NCBI GenBank assembly: GCA_016464795.1
Contig: JAEKNN010000051.1
Coordinates: forward strand, 1-64,000
Source: Candidatus Amunia macphersoniae
GTDB lineage: Bacteria > Chloroflexota > Dormibacteria > Aeolococcales > Aeolococcaceae
Reading direction: 5' to 3'
DNA: 64,000 bases
The position numbers were made by a program, and so were the translations under genes. Positions within the stretch are counted from its first letter, which is position 1; each line of letters begins with the position of its first letter. The notes below the pieces were generated by a model that saw nothing but the letters and a program-made list of their open reading frames with translations, did no database searches and was not told the DNA's origin. Of this stretch, positions 51,098-59,800 are shown piece after piece.

Positions 51098-51928
51098 CTA
51101 CAGGGGAACACCTGTCAATAGGTAGAGCAGATGAGCCGGCACCATGCCCATCACGACGCTGATGATCAGCACGTACAGCATCGCCGTGGCCGGCTGGTTA
51201 GCCCTGATCCGCGCGAAGTACAGCGTGAACGCGTTGACGGCGGCGGTGAAGACCACACCGGCGCCAATCACCAGCAGCCAGAAGAGAAATGCCTGGTCAC
51301 CCGAGATGAGCCGCTGACGCACGGTGGGATTGCTGATGAGACCGTAAGCGATCACGGCGCAGTCGGCGGCGACGGCTGCGAACACGGCGTAAATGGAGAT
51401 TCTCAGGGGCCGGAACGACAGGCTCGGCATCACCAGGTACCAGTGGCCCAGCAGCATCCCTGCCAGTGCTGTCCCACCGAGCAGGGCTGCGGGCAGGAAC
51501 GCCAGGGCCGCGCCGCCCACGCCGCCGAGGGCCGGCCCGATCGCAACCGCGGCGAAGATCAGGGCGACCGCGCCGGCGCCGACGGTCAGCGCCTCGACCA
51601 CGCGTCGTGAGACCTCGGTGCCGACAGCGGCGAACAGGGTGTCGACGATCAGCAGGATGGTGAAGGCCACGGCCCAATGTGCGAATCCGGCGACGGCACC
51701 GGCGTCAACGCCGGCGTGGAGCAGCGCTCCGAAGTCAGACGCAGCCGAGAGCAACAGCAGGTCGAGGCCCATGATCACCGCGCAGATCGCGGCGGTGGTC
51801 CCGGCGAAGCCGCGTCCCACGCGGCCCACATGGTCGATCGCCGCGCTGACGGCGACGGTGCCGACGGCGAGCTCGAGCAGGACGAGCAGTCCCGCCAGCG
51901 GGGCGAGGTTCGGCAGGGAGGGCGGCAC
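51098..51928 (-). CDS. Polytopic membrane protein
   Basis: 276 aa from GTG at 51928, placed 6 nt after a TACCAT box. About 8 membrane helices, no charged catalytic motif and no recognised family. Short polar loops hold few conserved-looking residues (GHWYLVMPSLSFRPLRI is the most distinctive). Divergent from a small tail-anchored protein gene. Confidence 0.68.
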   Translation of the reverse strand: MPPSLPNLAPLAGLLVLLELAVGTVAVSAAIDHVGRVGRGFAGTTAAICAVIMGLDLLLLSAASDFGALLHAGVDAGAVAGFAHWAVAFTILLIVDTLFAAVGTEVSRRVVEALTVGAGAVALIFAAVAIGPALGGVGGAALAFLPAALLGGTALAGMLLGHWYLVMPSLSFRPLRISIYAVFAAVAADCAVIAYGLISNPTVRQRLISGDQAFLFWLLVIGAGVVFTAAVNAFTLYFARIRANQPATAMLYVLIISVVMGMVPAHLLYLLTGVPL

Positions 51929-51934
51929 CGCGCG

Positions 51935-51940
51935 ATGGTA
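51935..51940 (-). promoter_or_regulatory. -10 box (TACCAT) for membrane-protein gene
   Basis: TACCAT on the minus strand ends 6 nt before GTG at 51928. Leaderless-type start. Confidence 0.4.
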
Positions 51941-51950
51941 CGCACGGGGC

Positions 51951-51979
51951 TTCCCACCGGCGCCGCGCTGCGCTACGGT
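51951..51979 (+). promoter_or_regulatory. Promoter TTCCCA-N17-TACGGT, leaderless
   Basis: TTCCCA (51951-51956), a 17-nt spacer, TACGGT (51974-51979). The ATG at 51987 begins 7 nt later. Confidence 0.45.
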
Positions 51980-51986
51980 GCGCGCG

Positions 51987-52352
51987 ATGGACGCAGAGCG
52001 TGGGAGGCCTGTCGGCGGCGACTCGCCGAGCGCCACGGACGCCTCCACCGAGCGTCATCACCTCGATCCCGCCGCGCTGTCGGTGCTCGCCACCACCGCG
52101 TCGGGTGCCCTTGGCAGCCCCGGGATCGAATCGTCTGAGACGGCGCGCTCGCGGCCCTGGAGCATGGCTGCGGCGATGGAGCCCGTCCCTCCGCTGGCAC
52201 CGCCACCGGCATTGCCCGGACAGGGCCTGGCCGTGACCACGTCGCCACGAAAGGTCGACACCACGCCCGGCCCCCGCACAGTGGTCAGCGTGGCGGTGCT
52301 CGTGGTCGCGCTCGCTGTGATCGTCGTGCTGGTGCTCGTCCTCGGGCACTAG
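51987..52352 (+). CDS. Small tail-anchored membrane protein
   Basis: 121 aa. Residues 1-95 are polar, Ala/Pro/Ser-rich and probably disordered. The last 20 residues (SVAVLVVALAVIVVLVLVLG) form a single membrane helix at the extreme C-terminus. Family not recognised. Start set by the promoter at 51951-51979. Confidence 0.58.
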   Translation: MDAERGRPVGGDSPSATDASTERHHLDPAALSVLATTASGALGSPGIESSETARSRPWSMAAAMEPVPPLAPPPALPGQGLAVTTSPRKVDTTPGPRTVVSVAVLVVALAVIVVLVLVLGH

Positions 52353-52371
52353 TGAAGTGCGGCGGGCCGGC

Positions 52372-52689
52372 TCAGCCCTCGGTGGGGAGTCCTGCCTCCT
52401 GCCATGCCTCGAGGCCGCCCACTACGTTGATGGCTCGTGGGCGCCCGTGCTCGCGCAGGAAGTCCACCGCCCGTGAGCTGCGGCCGCCGAGCCTGCAGTG
52501 CACGTAGACATCGCGGTCGTCGGGGATCTCGGCGAGCCGCTGCGGAATCTCGGCGAGCGGGATCAGCACAGCCCCGGGGATGCGCTGCTCGTCCCACTCC
52601 CACGTTTCGCGCACATCGATCAGCGCGGACGTGCCCGAGGCCAGCGCGTCATGCGCCTGCTGCGGAGTCGCCTCCCCCGGTGTGGCCAT
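52372..52689 (-). CDS. Single-domain rhodanese
   Basis: 105 aa from the ATG at 52689, 7 nt after TATACT. Rhodanese fold with LIDVRETWEWDEQRIPGAV and the active-site loop VHCRLGGRS (catalytic Cys). Cytosolic sulfur transfer, partner unknown. Divergent from the glutamate dehydrogenase gene. Confidence 0.9.
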   Translation of the reverse strand: MATPGEATPQQAHDALASGTSALIDVRETWEWDEQRIPGAVLIPLAEIPQRLAEIPDDRDVYVHCRLGGRSSRAVDFLREHGRPRAINVVGGLEAWQEAGLPTEG

Positions 52690-52696
52690 GGGCGGG

Positions 52697-52702
52697 AGTA
52701 TA
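52697..52702 (-). promoter_or_regulatory. -10 box (TATACT) for rhodanese gene
   Basis: TATACT on the minus strand ends 7 nt before the ATG at 52689. Leaderless-type start. Confidence 0.42.
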
Positions 52703-52734
52703 CGGTCGCCCGTTCGCAGCCATCTCGCGGCTGC

Positions 52735-52740
52735 TAGTCT
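52735..52740 (+). promoter_or_regulatory. -10 box (TAGTCT) for glutamate dehydrogenase gene
   Basis: TAGTCT ends 7 nt before GTG at 52748. TTCGCA 16 nt further up could be a poor -35. Confidence 0.42.
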
Positions 52741-52747
52741 GCCGGGA

Positions 52748-54022
52748 GTGACCGCGACCGCCGCCGCCCCCGCCGTGCCGGCAGACGATCCGTGGCTGAA
52801 CGCGCAGCGGCAGTTCGACAATGCGGCCCAGATCCTCAACCTATCGTCGGGTCTGCGCGCGGTCCTCCGCGAGGTTCGACGCGAGCTCCTGGTGCGCTTT
52901 CCGGTGAAGATGGACGACGGTTCAGTGCGCGTGTTCGAGGGCTACCGTGTGCAGCACAACACCACGCGTGGCCCCGCCAAGGGAGGCATCCGCTTCCACG
53001 CAGACACCAGCCTCGAGGAGGTCAAGGCGCTCTCGATGTGGATGACGTGGAAGTGCGCGTTGATGAACATCCCCTACGGAGGTGCCAAGGGCGGCGTCGT
53101 CGTGGACCCCAAGCAGCTCAGCCATCGCGAGCTGGAGAGATTGACCAGGCGTTTCGCCAGCGAGATCAGCATGCTGATCGGTCCGGACTCCGACATCCCC
53201 GCTCCCGACGTCAATACCAACGCCGGGGTGATGGCCTGGATCATGGACACCATCTCCATGGAGGCTGGCTACTCGATCCCGGCGGTGGTCACCGGCAAGC
53301 CGCTGGACATCGGCGGCAGCGAAGGACGTCCCAGTGCGACCGGACGCGGGGTCAGCATCGCCGCGCTGGAGATCTGCCAGCGGCTGGAGCGTGACCCCAC
53401 GGCCACGACGGTGGCGGTTCAGGGCTTCGGCAACGTCGGCAGCGTCAGCGCGGAGCTGATGGCCGAGCGTGGATTTCGCATCTGCGCAGTTTCGGACGTG
53501 ACTGGCGGAATCTACAACCGGGACGGCCTGGATGTCCCGTCCCTCCTCGAGCATCGTCGTAGAACCGGGTTCGTCGCCGGCTTCCCCGGCAGCCGCCAGG
53601 TGAGCAACAGCGAGCTGCTCGAGCTGCCGGTGGACGTGTTGGTGCCGGCTGCACTCGAGAACCAGATCACCGCGCGCAATGCGGGCCGCATCCCAGCGTC
53701 GATAGTCATCGAGGGTGCCAACGGTCCGACCACCCCGGATGCCGACCTGATCCTCGAACACCGCGGGGTGGTCGTCGTTCCCGACATCCTCGCCAACGCC
53801 GGCGGTGTCACCGTGTCGTACTTCGAGTGGGTGCAGGACCTGCAGTCATTCTTCTGGGAGGAGGGCGAGATCAACAGGCAGCTCGAGCGCATCCTCCGCC
53901 GCGCTTTCACCCAGATGTGCGAACAGGCGGATCTGCACCGGGTGTCGCTGCGGCTCGGCGCCTATCTGGTGGCGGTGAAGCGTGTCGCCGACGCCACCGC
54001 GGTCCGTGGCATCTATCCCTGA
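52748..54022 (+). CDS. Glu/Leu/Phe/Val dehydrogenase, glutamate dehydrogenase type
   Basis: 424 aa, normal length for hexameric enzymes. Substrate-binding domain: RGPAKGGIRFH, catalytic Lys114 in PYGGAKGGVV and Asp in DIPAPDVNTN. Nucleotide-binding domain: VAVQGFGNVGSVSAELM. Interconverts glutamate and 2-oxoglutarate with ammonia. Leaderless-type GTG start. The pseudokinase gene follows after 25 nt, so co-transcription is likely. Confidence 0.92.
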   Translation: MTATAAAPAVPADDPWLNAQRQFDNAAQILNLSSGLRAVLREVRRELLVRFPVKMDDGSVRVFEGYRVQHNTTRGPAKGGIRFHADTSLEEVKALSMWMTWKCALMNIPYGGAKGGVVVDPKQLSHRELERLTRRFASEISMLIGPDSDIPAPDVNTNAGVMAWIMDTISMEAGYSIPAVVTGKPLDIGGSEGRPSATGRGVSIAALEICQRLERDPTATTVAVQGFGNVGSVSAELMAERGFRICAVSDVTGGIYNRDGLDVPSLLEHRRRTGFVAGFPGSRQVSNSELLELPVDVLVPAALENQITARNAGRIPASIVIEGANGPTTPDADLILEHRGVVVVPDILANAGGVTVSYFEWVQDLQSFFWEEGEINRQLERILRRAFTQMCEQADLHRVSLRLGAYLVAVKRVADATAVRGIYP

Positions 54023-54047
54023 TCCCCCGCCTCTGCAGGGGCGCCAG

Positions 54048-55181
54048 GTGGGGAGAGATCGCCGTGACTACGACGTCGGTGAGCTGCTTCGCCAAGGGTG
54101 GGCCGGCCCGCTCCGCGACGGCCGCTACCGCCAAACAGGTCGCCGCGTCACCGTCCAGGACATTCGAACCGAGCTGACCAAGGCAACCGGCTTCGTCGAA
54201 AGGCTCGCCGACATCGGGCGTCGCAGTGCAGACGTCCGTGACCCACACCTGCTGGCCGTCTACGACCTGGTCGTCAAAGGGGAGCAGATGCAGTTGATCG
54301 CGGAGTGGTCGGCTGCGCCCACGCTGGCGGCCCTGATCGGTCACCGCCGGCTCACTCCGCAGCGGGCCGTGGTCGTCATCGACGGTGTCCTGGCCGGCCT
54401 CGGCTCACTGCACGGCGCGGGGCTCGTCCATGGACGCGTGGCTGCCGACACCACAGTGGTCGAGGAGGACGGCACCGCCCGTCTCGCGGAGCTGGCCATC
54501 TGCGCGGTCGCTTCACCTCCCGGCATCGGACCGGTTCTCGACCTGCGCAGTGCCGCCCAGCTGGGCCTGGACCTTCTCCAGGGGACTGGACCACAACCTG
54601 AGCCTGTGCGCCTGGCCCTCGAGCAGGGTGCCTCCGGAGCCGTCGATGCCGCCGCCATGCGCTCGAGCGTCGCCGCTGCGGCGCGAACCGTCTTCGGTGC
54701 CGACGCGACTGCCGATGGGGGTGGCGGCGAGGCGACCGCAGCCCCACCGCGGCGTCGACGATCGCGGCGGATGTACGGTGTCGCGGCCGTGGCGCTGGTT
54801 GCCCTGATCACGGCTGCGGCCGCCGGCTACCTCCTGCTGGCGGGGCATGGCAACCGCCCAGCGTCGAGCGGTCCTCTGGCGGTGGGTTCGGATGCGACCC
54901 TCAGCGTCAACCCTGGCAACGGGGCTTGCAACACCACGTTTGTCTTCGTGGGCAAGGGATCGCTGACCGGCACGGGAAAGCTCGTGTACCGCTGGGAGCA
55001 GAGTGACGGCCAGTCGAGCTCCGATGCGTCGCTGCCGATCACCGCCGACGAGGGGGCGTTCCAGCTGACTCAGGCCTGGCGACTGCAGGGGACGCAGACC
55101 GTGGACGGAACTATGACGCTGCACATCCTCCGTCCTCTCGATCGGGTGCTCCGGCAGTCGTTCCACTACGTCTGCCGGTGA
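54048..55181 (+). CDS. Transmembrane pseudokinase (Ser/Thr kinase-like)
   Basis: 377 aa from GTG at 54048, with AGGGG 7 nt upstream. Residues 1-205 follow the bacterial Hanks kinase layout but key residues are lost: the glycine loop is absent, the HRD position reads LVHGRVAADTTV (126-137) without the catalytic Asp, and DFG is replaced by LAELAI. One membrane helix (243-265) follows an Arg patch. The outer domain (280-377) is beta-rich with Cys294 and Cys376, a possible disulfide. Coupled to a flippase gene by a GTGA overlap, recalling the kinase-like part of mycobacterial MviN. Confidence 0.78.
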   Translation: MGRDRRDYDVGELLRQGWAGPLRDGRYRQTGRRVTVQDIRTELTKATGFVERLADIGRRSADVRDPHLLAVYDLVVKGEQMQLIAEWSAAPTLAALIGHRRLTPQRAVVVIDGVLAGLGSLHGAGLVHGRVAADTTVVEEDGTARLAELAICAVASPPGIGPVLDLRSAAQLGLDLLQGTGPQPEPVRLALEQGASGAVDAAAMRSSVAAAARTVFGADATADGGGGEATAAPPRRRRSRRMYGVAAVALVALITAAAAGYLLLAGHGNRPASSGPLAVGSDATLSVNPGNGACNTTFVFVGKGSLTGTGKLVYRWEQSDGQSSSDASLPITADEGAFQLTQAWRLQGTQTVDGTMTLHILRPLDRVLRQSFHYVCR

Positions 55182-56467
55182 CGTGGCTGGCGCGCCTGCG
55201 CGCTGGCAATCCACTCCCAGGCGGAACCGTGACGGTGGGTATCGGCCTGCTCCTCAGCGGGGTATGCACCTACGCCTTCCTGGCGATCGCCCGGCACGCT
55301 CTGAGCGCGGAGAGCTACTCGGCGTTCGCCGGCTTTTGGGCGCTGCTCTTCGTGGTCGCCCCCGGCATATTCCTGCCGCTGGAGCAGGAGCTGGCTCGGG
55401 CAATTGCGGCCCGCCGCGCTCGCGGCGACGGAGATGGGCCGGTGGTGCGCCGCTGCACGCTCATCGGAGGAGCCTTCCTGGTGCTGCTGCTGCTGGGATG
55501 TGGAGCAGCGTTCGGACCGCTCGACCGCCGGCTGCTCGGTGGTGACGGGATCCTGATGGTCGCGTTGATCCTCGGCCTCTGCGCCTACTGCTCTGAGCAC
55601 CTTGCTCGCGGGACGCTCAGCGGCAGCGGCCGATTTCGCGCGTACGGGGTGCTGATCGGGGCTGAGGGCATGTATCGGACCATCCTCTGCGCAGGTCTGG
55701 CCATCGCCCATGTGGACAGCCCCGGCCCGTACGGGCTGGCGCTGGCCGGCGGCTCCTTCGCGGCCGTCCTCACCGCGCTGGTGAGGCAGCGCGGCCTGCT
55801 CAGCGCGGGCAGCCCGACAGTCAATGCGGAGGTGACCACAGCGCTCGGCTCCCTCCTCGTGGCATCGGTGGCCACCCAGTTCATGTTCAACGGGGGCACC
55901 GTGCTCATCCAGCTCCTCTCCTCGCCCTCCGAACAGCGCGTGGCGGGGTCGTTCCTCAATGGGCGGGTGCTCGCCTTTGTCCCGCTCTTTCTCTTTCAGG
56001 CGGTGATCGCGGCATTGTTGCCCCGTCTGTCCGCGCTGCGCAGCGATGGGGCCCGCGCGGAGTTCGGACGGACCCTGGGGCGCCTCCTGCTCTTCGTGGG
56101 GGTGCTGGGGGGCACCGCTGTGGTCGGGTCGCTGGTGGTCGGGCCCGCCGTCCTGCGACTGGTGTTCGGACCTGACTCGACACTCACCAGCCGCGACCTG
56201 GCTCTGCTCGCCGCCGCTTGCACAACGCTGATGGCTGCGCAGGCTCTGGGTCAGGGCCTGATCGCCGCCGCCGGGTATCGCGGTGTGGTCGCCGGATGGC
56301 TGGCCGGGGTCGGCGCGTTCTTCGCGCTGGTTTTCGTCGTCCACCCGCTCCTGCTCAGAGTCGAGCTGGGGATCCTCGCCGGTGGGATCGCGGCAGCCGC
56401 CGTGCTGGCCGCATTGCAACCCGACCTGTGGCGACGGCCTGTTCATGTCAGGACGCCCCCGATCTGA
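55178..56467 (+). CDS. Polysaccharide/lipid flippase-like membrane protein (MOP type)
   Basis: 429 aa with about 12 membrane helices. N-terminal LSGVCTYAFLAIARHALS and the YSAFAGFWALLFVVAPG segment are typical of Wzx-like polysaccharide exporters. The later part has paired helices (RVLAFVPLFLFQAVIAALLP, LVVGPAVLRLVFG). Moves lipid-linked glycans across the membrane. Shares a 4-nt overlap with the pseudokinase, which may control it. Directly abuts the convergent M16 peptidase gene. Confidence 0.75.
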   Translation: MTWLARLRAGNPLPGGTVTVGIGLLLSGVCTYAFLAIARHALSAESYSAFAGFWALLFVVAPGIFLPLEQELARAIAARRARGDGDGPVVRRCTLIGGAFLVLLLLGCGAAFGPLDRRLLGGDGILMVALILGLCAYCSEHLARGTLSGSGRFRAYGVLIGAEGMYRTILCAGLAIAHVDSPGPYGLALAGGSFAAVLTALVRQRGLLSAGSPTVNAEVTTALGSLLVASVATQFMFNGGTVLIQLLSSPSEQRVAGSFLNGRVLAFVPLFLFQAVIAALLPRLSALRSDGARAEFGRTLGRLLLFVGVLGGTAVVGSLVVGPAVLRLVFGPDSTLTSRDLALLAAACTTLMAAQALGQGLIAAAGYRGVVAGWLAGVGAFFALVFVVHPLLLRVELGILAGGIAAAAVLAALQPDLWRRPVHVRTPPI

Positions 56468-57781
56468 TCAGACGACGGTGTACCCCTCGGTGGCCGCCAG
56501 CAGGTCCTCACCCTGATCCTCGGGACCGACGAATGCCAAGCGCACATCCGGGAGACCGGCGACGATTCGCTGCGCCACCTGTTGCACCTGCTCGGCGGTC
56601 ACCTTGCTGATCGCCTCGGCTCGCGAGTCCGGCGTCTCCATCGGCAGCCCGGCACGCCAGCGACCGCCGAAGAAGCGAGCCAGGCTGACGGCGGTCTCGG
56701 TGGACCGCAGCAGGCGGCCGATCATCGCCGACTTGGTGGCTGAGAGCTCGTCCTCCGGTACCCGCTCGGCGGCCATGGCTCGGAACTCGGTGAAGGACAG
56801 CTCGGTGGCGCGGCGCGCGTCCTTGGGCCGCGTCCCAGTGCTGATCACGAACACGCCGGCGTCGTCGAACCCCTCGTGGTGGGAGAAGATGCTGTAGCAG
56901 AGACCGTTGCGCTCGCGCACGGTGTGGAAGAGCCGCGACGACATGCCCCCACCCAGGATGTGGGTCATCACCGACAACGCGACCCGGTCCTCATCCGTCG
57001 CCGGGATCCCGGGGACGGCAAACACCATGCGGATCTGCGGCTCCTCCTGATCGGTGAGGGGACGGACGTTGCAGGTGTACCGGTCGCCCTGTCCCCAGGT
57101 CGCGGGAACGCGGGGACGCGGCTTGGCCGTGGGCACGTCGGCCAGCAGCTCGGCGGCGCGCTCGGGAGCGATGCCGGCACCGCCCGCGATGGTCAGGCAC
57201 ATCGACTCCGGTGCGTAGAAAGACTGGTGGTAGTCGAGCAGCTGGTCACGCGTGGCCTTCTCGATCACGGCCGGGAACCCGGCAGCCGACCAGGCCATCG
57301 GCTGATCGCCGCCGAAGGCGACGGTGCCCAGCCGGTCCCAGATCCACCCCTCAGGGTCGGCAAGCCTGGCGGACAGCTCCTGGAGCACCACGTTGCGCTC
57401 CCGCTCGACCTCCTCAGCCGCGAACAGGGGACGGGTGAGCATGTCGGTGATGATGTCGGTGAGGTCGTCGGCAACCGTCGCCGGGCCCTCCGCGTAATAG
57501 GCCACCTCCTCGGTGTCGGTGTACGCGTTGGTGTTGGCCCCGAGCCGGTCGATCTCGCGGGAGATGATCAGCGTATTGGGACGGGTGGCGGTTCCCTTGA
57601 AAAACATGTGCTCGAGGTAGTGGGCCAGCCCTGAGGTGTCGGCGGTCTCGTCGCGCGATCCGGCCCGCACGATCAGGAAGACGCCGACGTTGCGTGACGC
57701 CGAGGGCGCGTTCAGCAGGCTGACACCGTTGGGCAGGACTGTCAGCGAGGGCTCGTAGGGGTTGAGGCTGGTGCTGGTCAT
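56468..57781 (-). CDS. M16-family zinc peptidase
   Basis: 437 aa. Inverted zinc motif H54-x-x-E57-H58 in AHYLEHMFFKG, with the third ligand Glu in NVVLQEL. The second domain has the R-x-x-N-G-L-x-Y motif (VRERNGLCYSI) that binds substrate. No signal peptide, so probably cytosolic oligopeptide processing. TACCCT 8 nt before the ATG suggests a leaderless start. Confidence 0.92.
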   Translation of the reverse strand: MTSTSLNPYEPSLTVLPNGVSLLNAPSASRNVGVFLIVRAGSRDETADTSGLAHYLEHMFFKGTATRPNTLIISREIDRLGANTNAYTDTEEVAYYAEGPATVADDLTDIITDMLTRPLFAAEEVERERNVVLQELSARLADPEGWIWDRLGTVAFGGDQPMAWSAAGFPAVIEKATRDQLLDYHQSFYAPESMCLTIAGGAGIAPERAAELLADVPTAKPRPRVPATWGQGDRYTCNVRPLTDQEEPQIRMVFAVPGIPATDEDRVALSVMTHILGGGMSSRLFHTVRERNGLCYSIFSHHEGFDDAGVFVISTGTRPKDARRATELSFTEFRAMAAERVPEDELSATKSAMIGRLLRSTETAVSLARFFGGRWRAGLPMETPDSRAEAISKVTAEQVQQVAQRIVAGLPDVRLAFVGPEDQGEDLLAATEGYTVV

Positions 57782-57789
57782 GAGGGTGG

Positions 57790-57795
57790 AGGGTA
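57790..57795 (-). promoter_or_regulatory. -10 box (TACCCT) for M16 peptidase gene
   Basis: TACCCT on the minus strand ends 8 nt before the ATG at 57781. Leaderless-type start. Confidence 0.38.
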
Positions 57796-57839
57796 CCGCT
57801 CCGGCCCGATGCTCAGGCCTCCCGGGAGCGGTCCGGAGA

Positions 57840-59117
57840 TCAGCTGGTGCCGGACTCCCAGGACGCCAGGTACTTCTCCTGTTCAGACGTCAGCACGTCG
57901 ATGGTCACCCCCATCGCCTCCAGCTTCAGGCGGGCGACGTCGCGATCGATCTCCACCGGGACGTCGTACACGCGTGGCTCCAGGTCGCCATGATGGCGAG
58001 CGACGTGCTCCGCGCAGAGGGCCTGGTTGGCGAAGCTCATGTCCATGACCGCTGCCGGGTGTCCCTCGGCAGCCGAGAGGTTGAGCAGGCGGCCTTCGGC
58101 AAGGACATGGAGGGTTCGCCCATCGTTCATCGCATAGCTGTCGACGAAAGGTCGGGGCTTGGTGACGCCGGTCGCCAGTGCATCGAAGGCGGCGAGGTTG
58201 ATCTCATCGTTGAAGTGGCCGCTGTTGGCGATGATGGCGCCGTCCTTGAACTTCTCGATGTGCACGCGGTCGACCACATTGATGTCACCGGTGACAGTGA
58301 TGACCACGTCGGCCATCGGCGCGGCGTTCTCCAGGCGCATCACCCGAAAGCCGTCCATGGCCGCCTCCAGCGCGCGCGTGGGATCGACTTCGGTGACGAT
58401 GACGTTGGCTCCCAACCCATCGGCGCGACTGGCCAGGCCGCGGCCGCACCAGCCGTAGCCGCAGACCACCAGGGTGCGCCCCGCGAGCAGGATGTTGGTG
58501 GCTCGGATGAGGCCGTCGAGCGTCGACTGCCCGGTGCCATAACGATTGTCGAACATGTGCTTGGTGAGCGCCTCGTTGACCGCGACGATGGGGAATCGCA
58601 GCGCCCCGGCGGCGGCCATGGCGCGCAGGCGGATGACCCCTGTGGTCGTCTCCTCGGTGCCCGCATGCACCTCCTCGAGCAATTCCGCGCGGTTGCGATG
58701 CAGCTCGGCGACCAGGTCGGCGCCGTCGTCCATGGTGAGGTTGGGATGGCCGTCGAGGACAGCTGTGATGTGCGAGAAGTACCGGGCCGACTCCTCGCCC
58801 TTGACCGCGAAGGTCGGGATCCCATGCCGAGCCACCAGCGCGGCCGCAACCGCGTCGTTGGTGGAGAGCGGATTGCTTGCGCACAGCCGGATGTCAGCTC
58901 CGCCGGCCTTGAGGGCGATCATCAGGTTGGCGGTCTCGCTGGTGACGTGGAGGCAGGCGCCGACGCGCAGTCCGGCGAGGGGTTGCTCAGCCTCGAAGCG
59001 CTCGCGGATCAGCCGTAGAACCGGCATCTCGAGGGCAGCCCACTCGATGAGGCGATCGCCCTCGTCCGCAAGGCTGAGGTCAGCCACGTCTGATTCGATG
59101 CTTGTCATTGTTGTCAT
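57840..59117 (-). CDS. ahcY: Adenosylhomocysteinase
   Basis: About 425 aa from the ATG at 59117, with GGAGA 5 nt upstream. ATG at 59129, touching the apt stop, is the alternative. Splits S-adenosylhomocysteine to adenosine and homocysteine. Motifs: [18 protein letters not shown], catalytic Lys/Asp in [14 protein letters not shown], and the NAD site [13 protein letters not shown]. Follows apt in an operon, so both products of methyl-cycle and purine salvage are handled together. No SAH riboswitch is visible upstream. Confidence 0.95.
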   Translation of the reverse strand: MTTMTSIESDVADLSLADEGDRLIEWAALEMPVLRLIRERFEAEQPLAGLRVGACLHVTSETANLMIALKAGGADIRLCASNPLSTNDAVAAALVARHGIPTFAVKGEESARYFSHITAVLDGHPNLTMDDGADLVAELHRNRAELLEEVHAGTEETTTGVIRLRAMAAAGALRFPIVAVNEALTKHMFDNRYGTGQSTLDGLIRATNILLAGRTLVVCGYGWCGRGLASRADGLGANVIVTEVDPTRALEAAMDGFRVMRLENAAPMADVVITVTGDINVVDRVHIEKFKDGAIIANSGHFNDEINLAAFDALATGVTKPRPFVDSYAMNDGRTLHVLAEGRLLNLSAAEGHPAAVMDMSFANQALCAEHVARHHGDLEPRVYDVPVEIDRDVARLKLEAMGVTIDVLTSEQEKYLASWESGTS

Positions 59118-59129
59118 GGTCTTCTCCAT

Positions 59130-59702
59130 TCAGATGGTCAGGAGCGACACGTGGTCGTGGTCGCCAAGCCGTGCCGCGCCCGGAAGGTCGCCGAGCTCGA
59201 TGAGAAATCCGAGGCCGCACACCACGCCGCCCAGCCTCTCCACCAGCTCAATGGTGGCGCATGCGGTGCCGCCGGTGGCGAGGAGGTCGTCGATGACGGC
59301 CACGCGTTGCCCGGGCAGGATGGCGTCGGCGTGGATTTCGAGGGTCGCCTCACCGTACTCCAGCGCATACGCGACGGACTCGACTGCTGCGGGCAATCGC
59401 CCCTGCTTGCGGACGGGGACGAACCCGGCGTTGAGCAGATAGGCAACCGCGCCGCCAAGCACGAAGCCGCGCGACTCGATGGCGGCAACCACATGGACGT
59501 TCTGATCGGCGAAAGCGCCGGCGAGGGCGTCGACACAGGCGTGAAAGAGAGCGGCATCGCCGGTGACGATGGTGATGTCCCGGAACACGATCCCCTGACG
59601 GGGGAAGTCGGGCACCGCACGCACCGCGCCGGCCAGTCGCGCCGCCAATGATCCCGCCAGGAGTCGGCCCGAGGAGACATCGTCCGGTGGGGAAAACCTC
59701 AT
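59130..59702 (-). CDS. apt: Adenine phosphoribosyltransferase
   Basis: 190 aa. Type I PRTase with PRPP motif VAVIDDLLATGGTA, N-terminal VPDFPRQGIVFRDIT and AAIESRGFVLGGAVAY. Converts adenine and PRPP to AMP. First gene of the apt-ahcY operon. TAGAAT 9 nt before the ATG marks a leaderless-type start. Confidence 0.94.
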   Translation of the reverse strand: MRFSPPDDVSSGRLLAGSLAARLAGAVRAVPDFPRQGIVFRDITIVTGDAALFHACVDALAGAFADQNVHVVAAIESRGFVLGGAVAYLLNAGFVPVRKQGRLPAAVESVAYALEYGEATLEIHADAILPGQRVAVIDDLLATGGTACATIELVERLGGVVCGLGFLIELGDLPGAARLGDHDHVSLLTI

Positions 59703-59711
59703 CGCAGGAGC

Positions 59712-59717
59712 ATTCTA
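59712..59717 (-). promoter_or_regulatory. -10 box (TAGAAT) for apt-ahcY operon
   Basis: TAGAAT on the minus strand ends 9 nt before the ATG at 59702. Leaderless-type start. Confidence 0.42.
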
Positions 59718-59800
59718 GGGGCGCTCGCGGGCCCGTGAATTGGCATACTCTGGCAGCGTCGGGCGTCTACCTCCCGCAGCGTGTCACCAACTGAGAGCGG

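Noticed and set aside
59130..59800. SAH riboswitch upstream of the apt-ahcY operon
   Set aside because: The gap upstream of apt is about 100 nt, the start looks leaderless, and no SAH-type structure is visible.
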